Positions 42,160-51,140 are shown, numbered from the stretch's first letter. The stretch is DNA of 64,000 bases from Arthrobacter sp. 18067 (GCF_902706295.1 NZ_CACSJJ010000012.1:1-64000); one strand, 5' to 3'. A program made the numbers and translations. Notes: generated from the sequence alone by a model not told the origin.

Positions 42160-43178
42160 TAGAAGGTCTTGCCCACCGATCCGAGCTGCTGGGCGGCTTC
42201 GACGATGCGCGCGGCCATGCCGGCCTCGGCCGAAGCACCCCAAACGCGGGGATCGTAGGTCTTCTTGTTGCCCATTTCGCCGTCGATCTTCAGGACGCCG
42301 TCGTAGTTGGCGAGCATGTGCCCGGCCACCGGGCGGGTGAACGCGTACTGGGTGTCGGTATCAATGTTCATCTTGATCACACCGTAGGAAACGGCGTCAG
42401 CGATTTCCTGTTCCGTGGAGCCCGAGCCGCCGTGGAACACGAGATCGAACGGGTTTTCCTTGCCGATTTTGGCGCCGACCTCTGCCTGGATCTGCTTGAG
42501 CAGCTCAGGGCGGAGCTTCACGTTGCCCGGCTTGTACACGCCGTGCACGTTGCCGAAGGTCAGTGCGGTGAGGTAGCGGCCGTTTTCGCCGGCTCCGAGT
42601 GCCTCAATGGTGGCCAGGGCATCCTCGGTGGTGGTGTAAAGCTTCTCGTTGATCTCGTTCTCAACACCGTCTTCCTCGCCACCAACGGTACCGATTTCCA
42701 CCTCGAGGATAATCTTCGCAGCAGCAGCACGCTCCAGCAGTTCACGGCCGATGCGCAAGTTCTCCGACAGGGTCTCGTGCGAGCCGTCCCACATGTGCGA
42801 GTTGAAGATCGGGTCCTTGCCGGCCTTGACGGCTTCCTCCGACGCAGCCAGCAACGGCAGGACAAAGTCCGCCAGCTTGTCCTGCGGGCAGTGGTCCGTG
42901 TGCAGGGCGATGTTGACGTTATAGTTCTTCGCCACCTCGCGGGCGAACGCGGCGAAGCCCAGGGAACCGGCCACCATGTCCTTGACCGAAGCACCGGACC
43001 AGTAGGCTGCGCCACCGGTGGAAACCTGGATGATGCCATCGGACTCGGCCTCGGCGAAACCGCGGATCGCAGCATTCAGAGTCTGCGACGACGTCACGTT
43101 GACCGCGGGGAAAGCGAAACCGCCAGCCTTCGCACGGTCGATCATCTCGGAGTAAATCTCTGGGGTTGCAATGGGCAT
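42159..43178 (-). CDS. fbaA: Fructose-bisphosphate aldolase, class II
   Basis: 339 residues from ATG 43178 (MPIATPEIYSEM), with AGGAG seven bases upstream. The zinc-dependent enzyme splits fructose 1,6-bisphosphate into dihydroxyacetone phosphate and glyceraldehyde 3-phosphate. Seen: ALHTDHCPQDK with the catalytic Asp and a zinc His, EVEIGTVGGEEDG with the conserved Glu, LTFGNVHGVYKPG with a zinc His, FHGGSGS with another, and KMNIDTDTQYA for phosphate binding. Standard length, class IIA. Glycolysis/gluconeogenesis, cytosol. Confidence 0.96.
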   Translation of the reverse strand: MPIATPEIYSEMIDRAKAGGFAFPAVNVTSSQTLNAAIRGFAEAESDGIIQVSTGGAAYWSGASVKDMVAGSLGFAAFAREVAKNYNVNIALHTDHCPQDKLADFVLPLLAASEEAVKAGKDPIFNSHMWDGSHETLSENLRIGRELLERAAAAKIILEVEIGTVGGEEDGVENEINEKLYTTTEDALATIEALGAGENGRYLTALTFGNVHGVYKPGNVKLRPELLKQIQAEVGAKIGKENPFDLVFHGGSGSTEQEIADAVSYGVIKMNIDTDTQYAFTRPVAGHMLANYDGVLKIDGEMGNKKTYDPRVWGASAEAGMAARIVEAAQQLGSVGKTF

Positions 43179-43306
43179 GGTGACTCCTATGCTGAATTCG
43201 TCTGTGGGTTGGTAACCCTGGAGTAGACCGCTTACGGCTAGCACCCATCCTAGCGATATCCGCCGGGACGCCGTGTTTCGGGTCACTGTGGCACTTAACA
43301 CTTCCG

Positions 43307-43365
43307 CCGAGTTGGCACTTAATGACAATCCCACGCGCTGGGACTGTCATTAAGTGTCACCTCGG
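43307..43365. repeat. 59-base palindromic repeat, copy 1
   Basis: Starts CCGAG and ends CTCGG, with inner arms TGGCACTTAATGACA and TGTCATTAAGTGTCA around a CGCGCTGGGAC-type centre. The same 59-base element recurs at 44356-44414 in the same orientation, on the other side of the next gene. Its right end supplies the stop codon of that gene. Confidence 0.85.
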
Positions 43366-44289
43366 TGCCCAGCCTCGGCTTTGGAGCGCGCGGCGGACTT
43401 TATGTACGACGGCGGGACGCTCACCTTCGAGGTCGTGCTTGGAAATCCGGACCTCCAACCAGCCCTGGGCGAGGGACCTCTCCTGGCGCTCGATGTCCCT
43501 CAAATGTTGCTCGGCTCCGCCGTGGTGTTCGCCGTCGTATTGCAAGGAGATCCTGTACTCAAGGTACGCGGCGTCCGGCCACAGCACGGCCTGACCGAAG
43601 TGGTTGCGGATCACGTGATTGAGCACCGGCTCGGGCAGGTTCGCGTCGATCAATGCCAATCTCATCAGTGATTCCGGGGCAGAATCGGCCCCGACGCGGA
43701 TGAGTTCCAGCGCGGCCCGCGCCGTCCGCACTCCGCGCATGCCCGGATGACGGCCCACGATCCCGGCAAGTTCCGCGATGCTGCACAACGCTTCCCGGGG
43801 CACCGGAAACCCGGGTCCATGGGAACACACCAGGTGGTCGCCGGCTGCCACCAGGTCTTCCAATGTCAGCAGCGTGGCCAAGTCCAACCACGTCCGCGCA
43901 GGCGAGGTGAGCCTGACGCCGTCGTACTCCACCACTTCCTCCGGCAGGAGCGTGAGGAGGTGCCCAGCCACGTTGACCCGGCGGGGGAAACTGAATCCAC
44001 GGCGCCGGGCGATGTGGATGCGCCAGTCTCCCCTGCGCTTGATGGGCAAAGGAATGCCCCACACACGCGCCGCCGACAGTGAGACAAGGATGGACGCGTC
44101 ATCCAAGTCCGTATAGGCGCGAAGTGCAGAAGCCCCAGCAGCATCGGACCCGACCGGCACCCTGATCCCCCGGGATACCAGCACCAAGTCCACGGCCCGG
44201 GTTCGGGAGCGGGTCACGCCGGCCTTGTCCGATGCACGCACGGAGAACGACCCAGTGGTCAGATGTTCGGGTAGTGATTTCCTGCGCAT
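43357..44289 (-). CDS. AbiEi/DUF559-like protein with endonuclease-type C-terminus
   Basis: 310 residues. The N-terminal half looks like actinobacterial proteins annotated as AbiEi-type antitoxin domain proteins (SAARVWGIPLPI, IHIARRRG, TSPARTWLDLATLL). The C-terminus has QYDGEHH (about 250-256), RDIERQERSLAQGWLEVRISKHDL, a Vsr/DUF559-like restriction-endonuclease fold pattern (D, E-x-H, then R...GW). Whether it is an active nuclease is unknown. No toxin partner is adjacent. It is flanked by two 59-base repeats, copy 1 overlapping its 3' end, which suggests mobility or a cassette-like origin. Confidence 0.7.
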   Translation of the reverse strand: MRRKSLPEHLTTGSFSVRASDKAGVTRSRTRAVDLVLVSRGIRVPVGSDAAGASALRAYTDLDDASILVSLSAARVWGIPLPIKRRGDWRIHIARRRGFSFPRRVNVAGHLLTLLPEEVVEYDGVRLTSPARTWLDLATLLTLEDLVAAGDHLVCSHGPGFPVPREALCSIAELAGIVGRHPGMRGVRTARAALELIRVGADSAPESLMRLALIDANLPEPVLNHVIRNHFGQAVLWPDAAYLEYRISLQYDGEHHGGAEQHLRDIERQERSLAQGWLEVRISKHDLEGERPAVVHKVRRALQSRGWAPR

Positions 44290-44355
44290 GCCCCATTCTG
44301 GCTGCCCAGCCGAGTGGCCGGCAGGTTATCCACAGTTCAGGCTGCACACCCAGCG

Positions 44356-44414
44356 CCGAGGTGGCACTTAATGACAATCCGGGGCGCTGGGACTGTCATT
44401 AAATGGCATCTCGG
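44356..44414. repeat. 59-base palindromic repeat, copy 2
   Basis: Same length, ends and inner arms as the copy at 43307-43365 with a few substitutions (TGTCATTAAATGGCA in the right arm). Lies 66 bases upstream of the start of the flanked gene and next to the methyltransferase stop. Confidence 0.85.
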
Positions 44415-44423
44415 GGGGGATGG

Positions 44424-45110
44424 CTAGGAGATGGGCTGCTGGAACACGTGCCGCCGAACCCAGGCGTGCATGGCGATCGCGGCGGCTGAGGCCGCGTTCA
44501 TGGATCGTGTGGATCCGAACTGCTCGATGGACAAGGTGGCGACGGCGGCTTCGTGCACCTCGGGCGTGAGGCCCGGGCCCTCCTGACCGAACACCAGAAC
44601 ACATTTCTTAGGGAGGTCGAAGGTTTCAAGCGGCACGGAATCCGGGAAGATATCGATGCCGATTACAGCAAGCCCCTCCCCCTCGGCCCACTGGACAAAG
44701 TCCTCAACGGTGGGGTGGTGGCGGACATGCTGGTAGCGGTCGGTGACCATGGCCCCGCGACGGTTCCACCGGCGTCGGCCAATGATGTGGACCTCTTTGG
44801 CGAGGAACGCGTTGGCGGTCCGCACCACGGTTCCAATGTTGAGATCGTGCTGCCAATTCTCAATGGCGATGTGGAATTCGTGGCGCTTGGAGTCAAGGTC
44901 GGCCACGATCGCGTCGTGTTTCCAGTACCTGTACTGGTCCACGACGTTGCGGCGGTCACCGTCCCTCAACAGGTCCGGATCCCAGTGCTCACCAACCGGC
45001 AACTCACCTTCCCAGGGCCCGACGCCGACCTCGGGTTTCGCTTCTGCCTCGCCGTCCGGTGTCGTTTCGGCAGGCGTGGGCAGGGCTGTGGTGGGGGGAA
45101 GGTCAGTCAC
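44424..45110 (-). CDS. TrmH/SpoU family RNA methyltransferase
   Basis: 228 residues. An acidic, Pro-rich N-terminus of about 40 residues precedes a SPOUT domain: NIGTVVRTANAF (motif 1, with the Asn and catalytic Arg), VLVFGQEGPGL (motif 2) and STRSMNAASAAAIAMHAWVRR (motif 3), the trefoil-knot SAM-binding elements. The family 2'-O-methylates tRNA or rRNA; the exact target is not evident. Cytosolic. It ends beside repeat copy 2. Confidence 0.9.
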   Translation of the reverse strand: MTDLPPTTALPTPAETTPDGEAEAKPEVGVGPWEGELPVGEHWDPDLLRDGDRRNVVDQYRYWKHDAIVADLDSKRHEFHIAIENWQHDLNIGTVVRTANAFLAKEVHIIGRRRWNRRGAMVTDRYQHVRHHPTVEDFVQWAEGEGLAVIGIDIFPDSVPLETFDLPKKCVLVFGQEGPGLTPEVHEAAVATLSIEQFGSTRSMNAASAAAIAMHAWVRRHVFQQPIS

Positions 45111-45165
45111 CCCTCAACTTTAGCCCTGCCCTGTTGCCCGTTTGATCGGGCTTCGACCAGCGGAC

Positions 45166-46401
45166 CTAGCCCATCTTCCACTTGTTGATGCGGTAGGAGT
45201 TGGCCAGCTGTTCGAAGAGCCCGGGGTGGGCATCCCAGTATTCCTTGTGGCCGCTGACGCCGAGCATCTGGGGTGTACCCCACGGCGTCACGGAGAACAG
45301 GTTGACGGCCTGGATTGCTTCGCCGCGGGCGTTGGTGCAGGTGAAACCAATGACTACTGCGGCGCCTCGGCGGAATTCACGGATTTCCGGCATCGAGGTT
45401 GTGAAATCGGATGTGCACTTATGGCCCACCAGGTTCTGGGGCAGTTCGGTAGCCGTCATGCCCTTGTACCGGGCTTCGATGTCCTCGATGGCCTTCTTGA
45501 CCTCTGCGGGATCCTTACCGAACTTGCCTTCCTCGGACTCCGCGAAGAACGCGTAAGCGAGCGCGATTCCGTCGCCGTCGGTCTCAACGGTGCCTTGGGC
45601 TTTCTTCTGGATCTCCTCACCCGTGGTGGGGTCCTTGGTGATGCCGAACGACTCGTCGTGGGTCCATTCGGCCAGGTATTGGAACGACGATTCGCCCGTG
45701 ACCCACTTGCTGAACAAGGGATCACCATCGGCCGGAACGTTGCTGGGGCCGGCGAATTCTTCCCACACAGCCGGCAGCGGGATGGCACCGGCCGGGATGT
45801 CGGAGGACGCAGAAGCGTCGCCGGATGGCTCAGCCTCGGCGGAGGGATCAGCGGACGGTTCAGCAGCCGCATCCGACGCGGCGTCAGAGGACGTCACCGA
45901 CGGCGTCTCGACGGCCACCGGCTTGGTCATTGAGGGGATCAGCCAGGTGAACGCCACGACCAACGCAATAATCACGACGACGGCGACACCACCCAGGATG
46001 AGGAACAAGGACTTCTTGTTGTGGTCGCCCGGGTTCTGGTTGGGTCCGCCCGGCTGGCCCGGGTATCCGGGCTGGCCCGGGTACCCCGGCTGACCCGGGT
46101 ATCCGGGCTGGGACGGGTTGCCTGCTCCCGGCTGTCCTGGGTATCCGGGCTGGGACGGGTTGCCTGCTTCGGGCGGCGGGAACCCTGGCTGTCCCTGCTG
46201 CGAAGTGTTGGACGCTGCTGGATAAGCCTGGGTCGGTGGCTGCTGCGCCGGGAACGCTTCAGTTTGGCCTTCAGGCTGGTACGTGGGCTGCGCCTGCCCT
46301 GGCTGGTACTGGCCATACTGGCCCTGGCCGGTGTCGTAGCGGGGCTGCGGCACACCCTCGGGGTTGTAGGGAGGCTGCGGCACTCCGTTGTTGTTGCTCA
46401 T
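45166..46401 (-). CDS. Membrane-anchored protein with PGYPGQ-repeat cytoplasmic tail
   Basis: 411 residues. The first 125 are rich in Gln, Pro, Gly and Tyr, ending in several PGYPGQ units (about 75-118), a low-complexity cytoplasmic segment. One membrane helix follows (SLFLILGGVAVVVIIALVVAFTWLI, about 131-155), then an Ala/Ser/Asp-rich linker and an extracellular domain of about 210 residues with a cysteine pair. This architecture (proline-rich tail, one helix, external domain) is frequent in actinobacterial envelope proteins of unknown role. No enzyme motif recognised. The DNA repeat at 46020-46160 encodes the tail. Confidence 0.75.
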   Translation of the reverse strand: MSNNNGVPQPPYNPEGVPQPRYDTGQGQYGQYQPGQAQPTYQPEGQTEAFPAQQPPTQAYPAASNTSQQGQPGFPPPEAGNPSQPGYPGQPGAGNPSQPGYPGQPGYPGQPGYPGQPGGPNQNPGDHNKKSLFLILGGVAVVVIIALVVAFTWLIPSMTKPVAVETPSVTSSDAASDAAAEPSADPSAEAEPSGDASASSDIPAGAIPLPAVWEEFAGPSNVPADGDPLFSKWVTGESSFQYLAEWTHDESFGITKDPTTGEEIQKKAQGTVETDGDGIALAYAFFAESEEGKFGKDPAEVKKAIEDIEARYKGMTATELPQNLVGHKCTSDFTTSMPEIREFRRGAAVVIGFTCTNARGEAIQAVNLFSVTPWGTPQMLGVSGHKEYWDAHPGLFEQLANSYRINKWKMG

Positions 46402-46664
46402 TGACAGGCCCTTTCAGAGGTAGTGAGTGGGGACCTGCTCAAGCGCGGCGACACAAGAAATCCCCCGCGTCGATCCCCCGACCCACGGTGATGGCACGCC
46501 TGCGCCGCCCCAAGCGTAGTCGAGCACAAGGCTCCAAACGCAAGTCACAGCGGATAATCCACATGGGCAGAACTACCCACATAAGCGGGATTGCAGGAGG
46601 TTAAGGGAGCGGTTTGATGAAAGACTGGATGGCAGTGCATGAACAATCCCAGCCGGAGGCAAAT

Positions 46665-47495
46665 ATGGCAGAAGAATCCACGCCCCACACGTCCACGTCC
46701 GTTTACCGGAACGGTCACGAAATCGAATGCTGGCTCACTGACATGGACGGCGTCCTGGTCCATGAAAACCAGGCGATCCCCGGCGCAGCTGAACTCATCC
46801 AGCGCTGGGTAGATACCTCCAAGCGCTTCCTGGTGCTGACCAACAACTCCATCTTCACCCCGCGTGACCTTGCCGCCCGCCTTCGCGCGTCCGGCTTGGA
46901 AGTCCCTGAAGAGAACATTTGGACCTCCGCTCTGGCCACGGCCCAGTTCCTTAAGGACCAGGTCCAATCCTCCGATTCGGGCAATCGCGCGTACACCATC
47001 GGCGAGGCGGGCCTGACTACCGCCCTGCACGAGGCCGGGTTCATCCTCACGGACACCGATCCCGACTTCGTGGTCCTCGGCGAGACCCGTACCTATTCCT
47101 TTGAAGCGATCACCATGGCCGTCCGCCACATCCTGGCCGGTGCCCGCTTCATCGCCACCAACCCGGATGCCACCGGTCCTTCCAAGGACGGGCCCATGCC
47201 CGCAACCGGCGCCATCGCGGCCATGATCACCAAAGCCACGGGCCGCGAGCCGTACATTGTGGGAAAACCGAACCCCATGATGTTCCGCTCCGCCATGAAC
47301 CAGATCGATGCCCACTCCGAGACCACGGCCATGATCGGCGACCGAATGGACACGGACATCGTGGCGGGCATGGAAGCTGGCCTGCACACGGTCTTGGTGC
47401 TCAGCGGCATCACGCAGCGCGAAGAAATCGTGTCCTTCCCGTTCCGGCCCAACCAGATCCTGAACTCCGTGGCCGACCTCAAGAGCCAAATCTAG
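46665..47495 (+). CDS. HAD-IIA family hydrolase (NagD-like phosphatase)
   Basis: 276 residues from ATG 46665, which has CGGAGG five bases upstream; an in-frame ATG at 46617 would add 16 residues. HAD motif I CWLTDMDGVLV (Asp about 26 and 28), motif II FLVLTNNS, motif III Lys in IVGKPNPMMF, motif IV MIGDRMDTDIVAG: complete. The NagD-type cap is recognisable between motifs II and III. Such enzymes dephosphorylate small sugar phosphates, nucleotides or 4-nitrophenyl phosphate. Probably co-transcribed with the phosphatase gene 18 bases downstream. The 200 or so bases upstream show nothing recognisable. Confidence 0.88.
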   Translation: MAEESTPHTSTSVYRNGHEIECWLTDMDGVLVHENQAIPGAAELIQRWVDTSKRFLVLTNNSIFTPRDLAARLRASGLEVPEENIWTSALATAQFLKDQVQSSDSGNRAYTIGEAGLTTALHEAGFILTDTDPDFVVLGETRTYSFEAITMAVRHILAGARFIATNPDATGPSKDGPMPATGAIAAMITKATGREPYIVGKPNPMMFRSAMNQIDAHSETTAMIGDRMDTDIVAGMEAGLHTVLVLSGITQREEIVSFPFRPNQILNSVADLKSQI

Positions 47496-47513
47496 GAACA
47501 ACAAGGACGAACC

Positions 47514-48260
47514 ATGGCTGTGCTCAATCTGCGTCCCCTGGCCGGCGGCCGGATTCTCAGGGGGAGCCAGCCTTTCGGTTTGGATGCCGCTGCAACGTCG
47601 GGTTTCCTGGCGGAGCACGGCATCCAGGCCATCGTGGACCTGCGCAGCGAACTGGAGCGGTCCCTGGTTCCTTGGTTGCTTCACGATGACGGCTTGGTTC
47701 AGCACGACGGCTTGCTTCACGACGACGGCGGCGCGCCTGCCGCCGCTGTCCCGCCCGCCGTCGAACTCGTCAATAACCCCCTGGACCCGAACGCCGTGGC
47801 GGGTTCGCTCCATGCAGTGGAGACTCCCGAGGACTTGGGCGAGCTGTACCTCGGCTGGATCCGGTTGCGGCCGGAGTGGGTCGCTGATGCGCTCCGGCCC
47901 GTTGCCCGCGGCAAGCGCACGCTGGTTCATTGTTCGCTGGGCAAGGACCGCACGGGAGTGGTGTCGGCAATCGCACTCCTGGCCGGCGGCGGATCAGATG
48001 ACGCCGTGGTGGAGGATTACACCGCCACCACAATCAGCCTTCCCACCATGCTGGAAGTCATGGCCGAGACCTGGCGCCTTCATGTCCCCTCCACTCCTGC
48101 GACCTATTTCAGCCCCGAGCTGATGGTCCTGCAGAGCCCGGAAGCTGCGATGCGGCATTTTCTGGCTGGTTTCGCGCAGGAGTTTGGGGACGTTCACGGC
48201 TTCCTGCGTGAGGCGGGCCTCACCACCGTCGAGGTTGATTCGCTGCGTGAAGCGCGCTGA
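47514..48260 (+). CDS. Tyrosine-protein phosphatase (PTPB-like)
   Basis: 248 residues. The signature HCSLGKDRTG (about 139-148) is the active-site P-loop of the PtpB/triple-specificity group, with nucleophile Cys 140 and Arg 146; VDLRSELER near 41-49 is the conserved N-terminal segment. Members dephosphorylate phosphotyrosine and in some cases phosphoinositides. Residues 55-72 hold a short repeat (LLHDDGLVQHDGLLHDDG), mirrored by tandem DNA repeats at about 47674-47729, that looks like an insertion in the fold. No signal peptide. Converges with the next gene, with only ten bases between the stops. Confidence 0.85.
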   Translation: MAVLNLRPLAGGRILRGSQPFGLDAAATSGFLAEHGIQAIVDLRSELERSLVPWLLHDDGLVQHDGLLHDDGGAPAAAVPPAVELVNNPLDPNAVAGSLHAVETPEDLGELYLGWIRLRPEWVADALRPVARGKRTLVHCSLGKDRTGVVSAIALLAGGGSDDAVVEDYTATTISLPTMLEVMAETWRLHVPSTPATYFSPELMVLQSPEAAMRHFLAGFAQEFGDVHGFLREAGLTTVEVDSLREAR

Positions 48261-48270
48261 CCGGAGAAAC

Positions 48271-49395
48271 TTACGCCGGACGGATGATCCTGCCGTTCGG
48301 CTCCTGGTATGACGGTTCTTCCGGCTCCGGAGGGAGCGGCTGGAGCTCATTCTGGACCCGTTCCAGCAGCGGACGGTAAATGTTTCCGTTCCATTGGGGG
48401 CTCGCGTGCGCTGGCCGGGCGCCCTCGGTGCTGAGCGTGGGCAGCGCCATGTTGGCTCCGAACACCTTGCTCCACCCGGCGCGCGCCGACTCATAATCCA
48501 CGGTGGCGTCTTTGGAGTTGCCAATGAAGGCCATCTTGGCGCCACCGATCTTTCCGGCCAGTCGGAGACCGTCAAAGTGGTAGATGTAGGCCGACTCCGT
48601 CTGGATCAGCACGCTGGAGGGGGCGATCGGCGAGAGCTGTTCCAGGCTTTGGTCCAGGATTTGCCGCCAGGTGCGCTCATCCTTGTGCGCCACGCGCTCC
48701 CCCAGTTCGTAGCCTCCGCGAAGGACCGACGGAATACGGAAGCCGTTCTCGTACAGGAACACCACGCCGTCGAACCAGCTCTGGTCCAAGACGTCTGCGC
48801 GGCTGAACGGACTCGAATCCAGGACGATCAGCTGCGTCTCCACGCCGTGGAGTTCCAGCAGGCGGGCGGCAACCTGCGTGGCGAGCATCCCGCCGAAACT
48901 GTGGCCGTAGAAGTACAGCTTCTCCAGTTCCAACTCGCGGACGTGGAGGATGATCCCGCGAACGATTTCGTCCACGTCCAGTCCCAGGTTGGAATACCCG
49001 ACGGCGGCAAGGCGGCCGCGCTGATGCAGGGCAGGACGCAGCGAGTTGAGTATCCACTGTGCTTCCTCCCAGCTGGTTTTATATCCGGGAAAGAGGATCC
49101 AGCTGGCTTTGGGAAAGTACAGGTCCGAGTAGGGATCCGGGACGCGGAGGATCTTGGTGGCACGGCGCTCGGCCTGGACGCGACGGGTGAACAGCATGTC
49201 CCCCGCGAGCGCTGCCGAGGCTCCGGCGGTAATGAGGAAGTTACGGCGGGACGTCGTCTTCAGCCGGGCAGCGTAAGGCAGGATCCGGGCCCATGCGCCC
49301 GGATCCTCTGCCTTCTCCGCTTCTGGAGTCACCGGCGTGGGGAGGTTTTCGTTCACCTCCGGCGGCGCCGGGAGCTTCCCTACTTGAACGTCCAC
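48271..49395 (-). CDS. Tat-exported alpha/beta-hydrolase-like protein
   Basis: 374 residues. TTSRRNFLITAGASAALAGDMLF (about 47-69) is a twin-arginine signal or signal anchor, placed after an unusually long, acidic N-terminal region of about 45 residues. YGHSFGG (about 163-169) is an alpha/beta-hydrolase nucleophile elbow with Ser 166, and IVLDSSPFSRAD and GNSKDATVDYESA follow. The acid/His members of the triad are not securely identified. The Pro/Glu-rich C-terminus looks disordered. Probably acts at the outside of the membrane; substrate unknown. Confidence 0.72.
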   Translation of the reverse strand: MDVQVGKLPAPPEVNENLPTPVTPEAEKAEDPGAWARILPYAARLKTTSRRNFLITAGASAALAGDMLFTRRVQAERRATKILRVPDPYSDLYFPKASWILFPGYKTSWEEAQWILNSLRPALHQRGRLAAVGYSNLGLDVDEIVRGIILHVRELELEKLYFYGHSFGGMLATQVAARLLELHGVETQLIVLDSSPFSRADVLDQSWFDGVVFLYENGFRIPSVLRGGYELGERVAHKDERTWRQILDQSLEQLSPIAPSSVLIQTESAYIYHFDGLRLAGKIGGAKMAFIGNSKDATVDYESARAGWSKVFGANMALPTLSTEGARPAHASPQWNGNIYRPLLERVQNELQPLPPEPEEPSYQEPNGRIIRPA

Positions 49396-49465
49396 GCAGC
49401 AAGCATAGGCTTCGCGGGCAGCGGCTTACAGCCCCGGAGTTTATGCACAGCCAAAGCCGTTAGGA

Positions 49466-49483
49466 TGCGCCTTTCGGGGCGCA
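49466..49483. terminator. Small hairpin downstream of pyrE
   Basis: TGCGCC (49466-49471) and GGCGCA (49478-49483), loop of six bases, five bases past the pyrE stop on the minus strand. Confidence 0.5.
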
Positions 49484-49488
49484 CATTC

Positions 49489-50061
49489 TTAGTCGAGGCC
49501 CAGCTCATCCTTGCCGAAAGCGAAGAGGTACGGCACACCGGTTTCTGCTTCGATCTTCTCTTTGGCGCCGGTGTCGCGGTCGACGATCACGGCGACGGCC
49601 ACCACGTTGCCGCCGGCCTTGAGGACACCCTCGACGGCGGTCAATGCGGATCCGCCGGTGGTGGACGTGTCCTCCAGGACCACAACGTTGCGGCCTTCAA
49701 CCGAGGGCCCTTCCACCTGGCGGCCCATGCCGTAGGACTTCTGGGCCTTGCGGACAACGAAGGCGTCAACGGCACGGCCGGCGTCGGCAGCAGCGTTCAT
49801 CACGGCGGTACCGACGGGGTCGGCACCCATGGTGAGGCCGCCGGCGCACTCAACGGAAACGCCGGCGTCGTCGATCATTGCCAACATGACCTGACCCACC
49901 AGTTTGGAGGCCTCGTGGTGCAAGGTGATGCGGCGGAGGTCGATGTAGTAATCCGCTTCCTTGCCGCTGGAGAGGATCACCTTGCCGCGGACCACCGCCA
50001 GCTCTTTGATGAGTTCAAGAAGGCGGGCGCGGGCAGCTGCAGTGTCAGGCGAGGAAGTCAT
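49489..50061 (-). CDS. pyrE: Orotate phosphoribosyltransferase
   Basis: 190 residues. Type I phosphoribosyltransferase: orotate plus PRPP gives orotidine 5'-phosphate in pyrimidine synthesis. Seen: GKVILSSGKEADYYIDLRRITL near the N-terminus, KAQKSYGMGRQVEG and the PRPP-binding VVVLEDTSTTGGSA (about 125-138). Usual length. Five bases after the stop of a LacI gene on the same strand, but functionally unrelated to the sugar operon; it may have its own promoter. Confidence 0.95.
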   Translation of the reverse strand: MTSSPDTAAARARLLELIKELAVVRGKVILSSGKEADYYIDLRRITLHHEASKLVGQVMLAMIDDAGVSVECAGGLTMGADPVGTAVMNAAADAGRAVDAFVVRKAQKSYGMGRQVEGPSVEGRNVVVLEDTSTTGGSALTAVEGVLKAGGNVVAVAVIVDRDTGAKEKIEAETGVPYLFAFGKDELGLD

Positions 50062-50066
50062 GGCTC

Positions 50067-51134
50067 CTAGTTTAGTGGGAACGGAGCTCTGTGAAGGGCA
50101 GGGGCAGCCGTGGTGGAGCGGATCACCAGACGGGGATTGACCATCTGTTCTCCGCTCCCTCCGTCTCCCTCCAGTTGCTGCAGCACCGCTTCCATGCAGC
50201 GGCGGCCCAGTTCCTCGAAATCCTGCTTGATGGTGGTCAGCGGCGGCATGAAGAACTCTGCTTCCGGCTGATCGTCGTAGCCCACCACGCTGATGTCACC
50301 CGGCACCTGAAGCCCGGCTTCCTGCACAGCCCGGAGGACGCCGACAGCCATTTGGTCGTTGGCGACGAAGACGGCGGTGATGCTGCGATGTCGGATGAGT
50401 TCCAGGCCGGCGCGGTAGCCGGATGCTGCGTCCCATGTGCCCTGGAGGAGAACCTCGGGTTCAAGGCCAGCACCGCCGAGCGCTTCCTGCCAACCATTGA
50501 TGCGCTCGGCGGCATCGATCCAATGAGGCGGTCCCGAGATGTGGGCGATGCTGCGGTGTCCAAGACCGATCAGGTGCTCCACAGCCCGCCGGGCTCCCAA
50601 GCGTTGATCCAGGGAGGCGCCGGTCAGCTGGTTGCCGGCGCCCGCTCCTACTGCGACGATCGGCACGGGGACCTCGACGTCGCGCAGCGCGGCAAGGACA
50701 TCCGGGTGGGGAACCAGGATGACAATGCCGTCCACGGATTGGTTTCGGAAATGGGCGATGGCGTCGTTGACGCTGTCGCTGGTCACTTCGCGGAGGTTGG
50801 CGATGCTGACGAAGTACCCGGCCTCCCTTCCCGCCTGTTCAACCCCCAACAGCGTGTTCGCCGGACCGAACTGACCCGTTTCGCAAGCGAGAACCCCAAT
50901 GGTCCTGGATCGCCGGGTCACCAGGCTGCGGGCAGCTGTATTGCGCCGATACCCCAGGGATGCAATGGCTGATTCCACTCGTTCCTTGGTCTTGCCGCTG
51001 ACGTTCGGATGGTTGTTCAGGACCCTGGAGACGGTTTGATGCGAGACGCCTGCCATCTTCGCGACGTCTCCCATCACTGGCGGCCTGACCCCGAGCGTTG
51101 CCTGGGGCCCGGCCGCTGCTCCCCCTGATGACAT
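50067..51134 (-). CDS. LacI family repressor of the sugar ABC operon
   Basis: 355 residues. HTH at about 20-54 (VMGDVAKMAGVSHQTVSRVLNNHPNVSGKTKERV), including the hinge helix region RSLVTRRSRTIGVL, then the periplasmic-binding-like effector domain ending in ISVVGYDDQPEAEFFMPPLTTIKQDFEELGRR. It is the last gene of the chvE-mmsA-mmsB-lacI unit, six bases after mmsB. The palindrome TTGTTAGCGTTCACAA at the head of the operon (55338 and 55429) is a typical LacI-family site with central CG, so autoregulation with the transporter is likely. Effector: probably the imported sugar or a derivative. Confidence 0.9.
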   Translation of the reverse strand: MSSGGAAAGPQATLGVRPPVMGDVAKMAGVSHQTVSRVLNNHPNVSGKTKERVESAIASLGYRRNTAARSLVTRRSRTIGVLACETGQFGPANTLLGVEQAGREAGYFVSIANLREVTSDSVNDAIAHFRNQSVDGIVILVPHPDVLAALRDVEVPVPIVAVGAGAGNQLTGASLDQRLGARRAVEHLIGLGHRSIAHISGPPHWIDAAERINGWQEALGGAGLEPEVLLQGTWDAASGYRAGLELIRHRSITAVFVANDQMAVGVLRAVQEAGLQVPGDISVVGYDDQPEAEFFMPPLTTIKQDFEELGRRCMEAVLQQLEGDGGSGEQMVNPRLVIRSTTAAPALHRAPFPLN

Positions 51135-51140
51135 CAGCGA

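Noticed and set aside
46020..46160. Tandem DNA repeats considered as CRISPR or minisatellite
   Set aside because: They are in frame and encode the PGYPGQ tail of a membrane protein.
46545..47930. Minus-strand frame opposite the HAD phosphatase and tyrosine phosphatase
   Set aside because: Both plus-strand genes have complete catalytic motifs; the antisense frame spans the gap between them with no motif.
48394..50070. 558-codon plus-strand frame spanning the alpha/beta-hydrolase-like gene and pyrE
   Set aside because: It crosses two good genes and an intergenic hairpin on the other strand; its translated sequence matches nothing recognisable.
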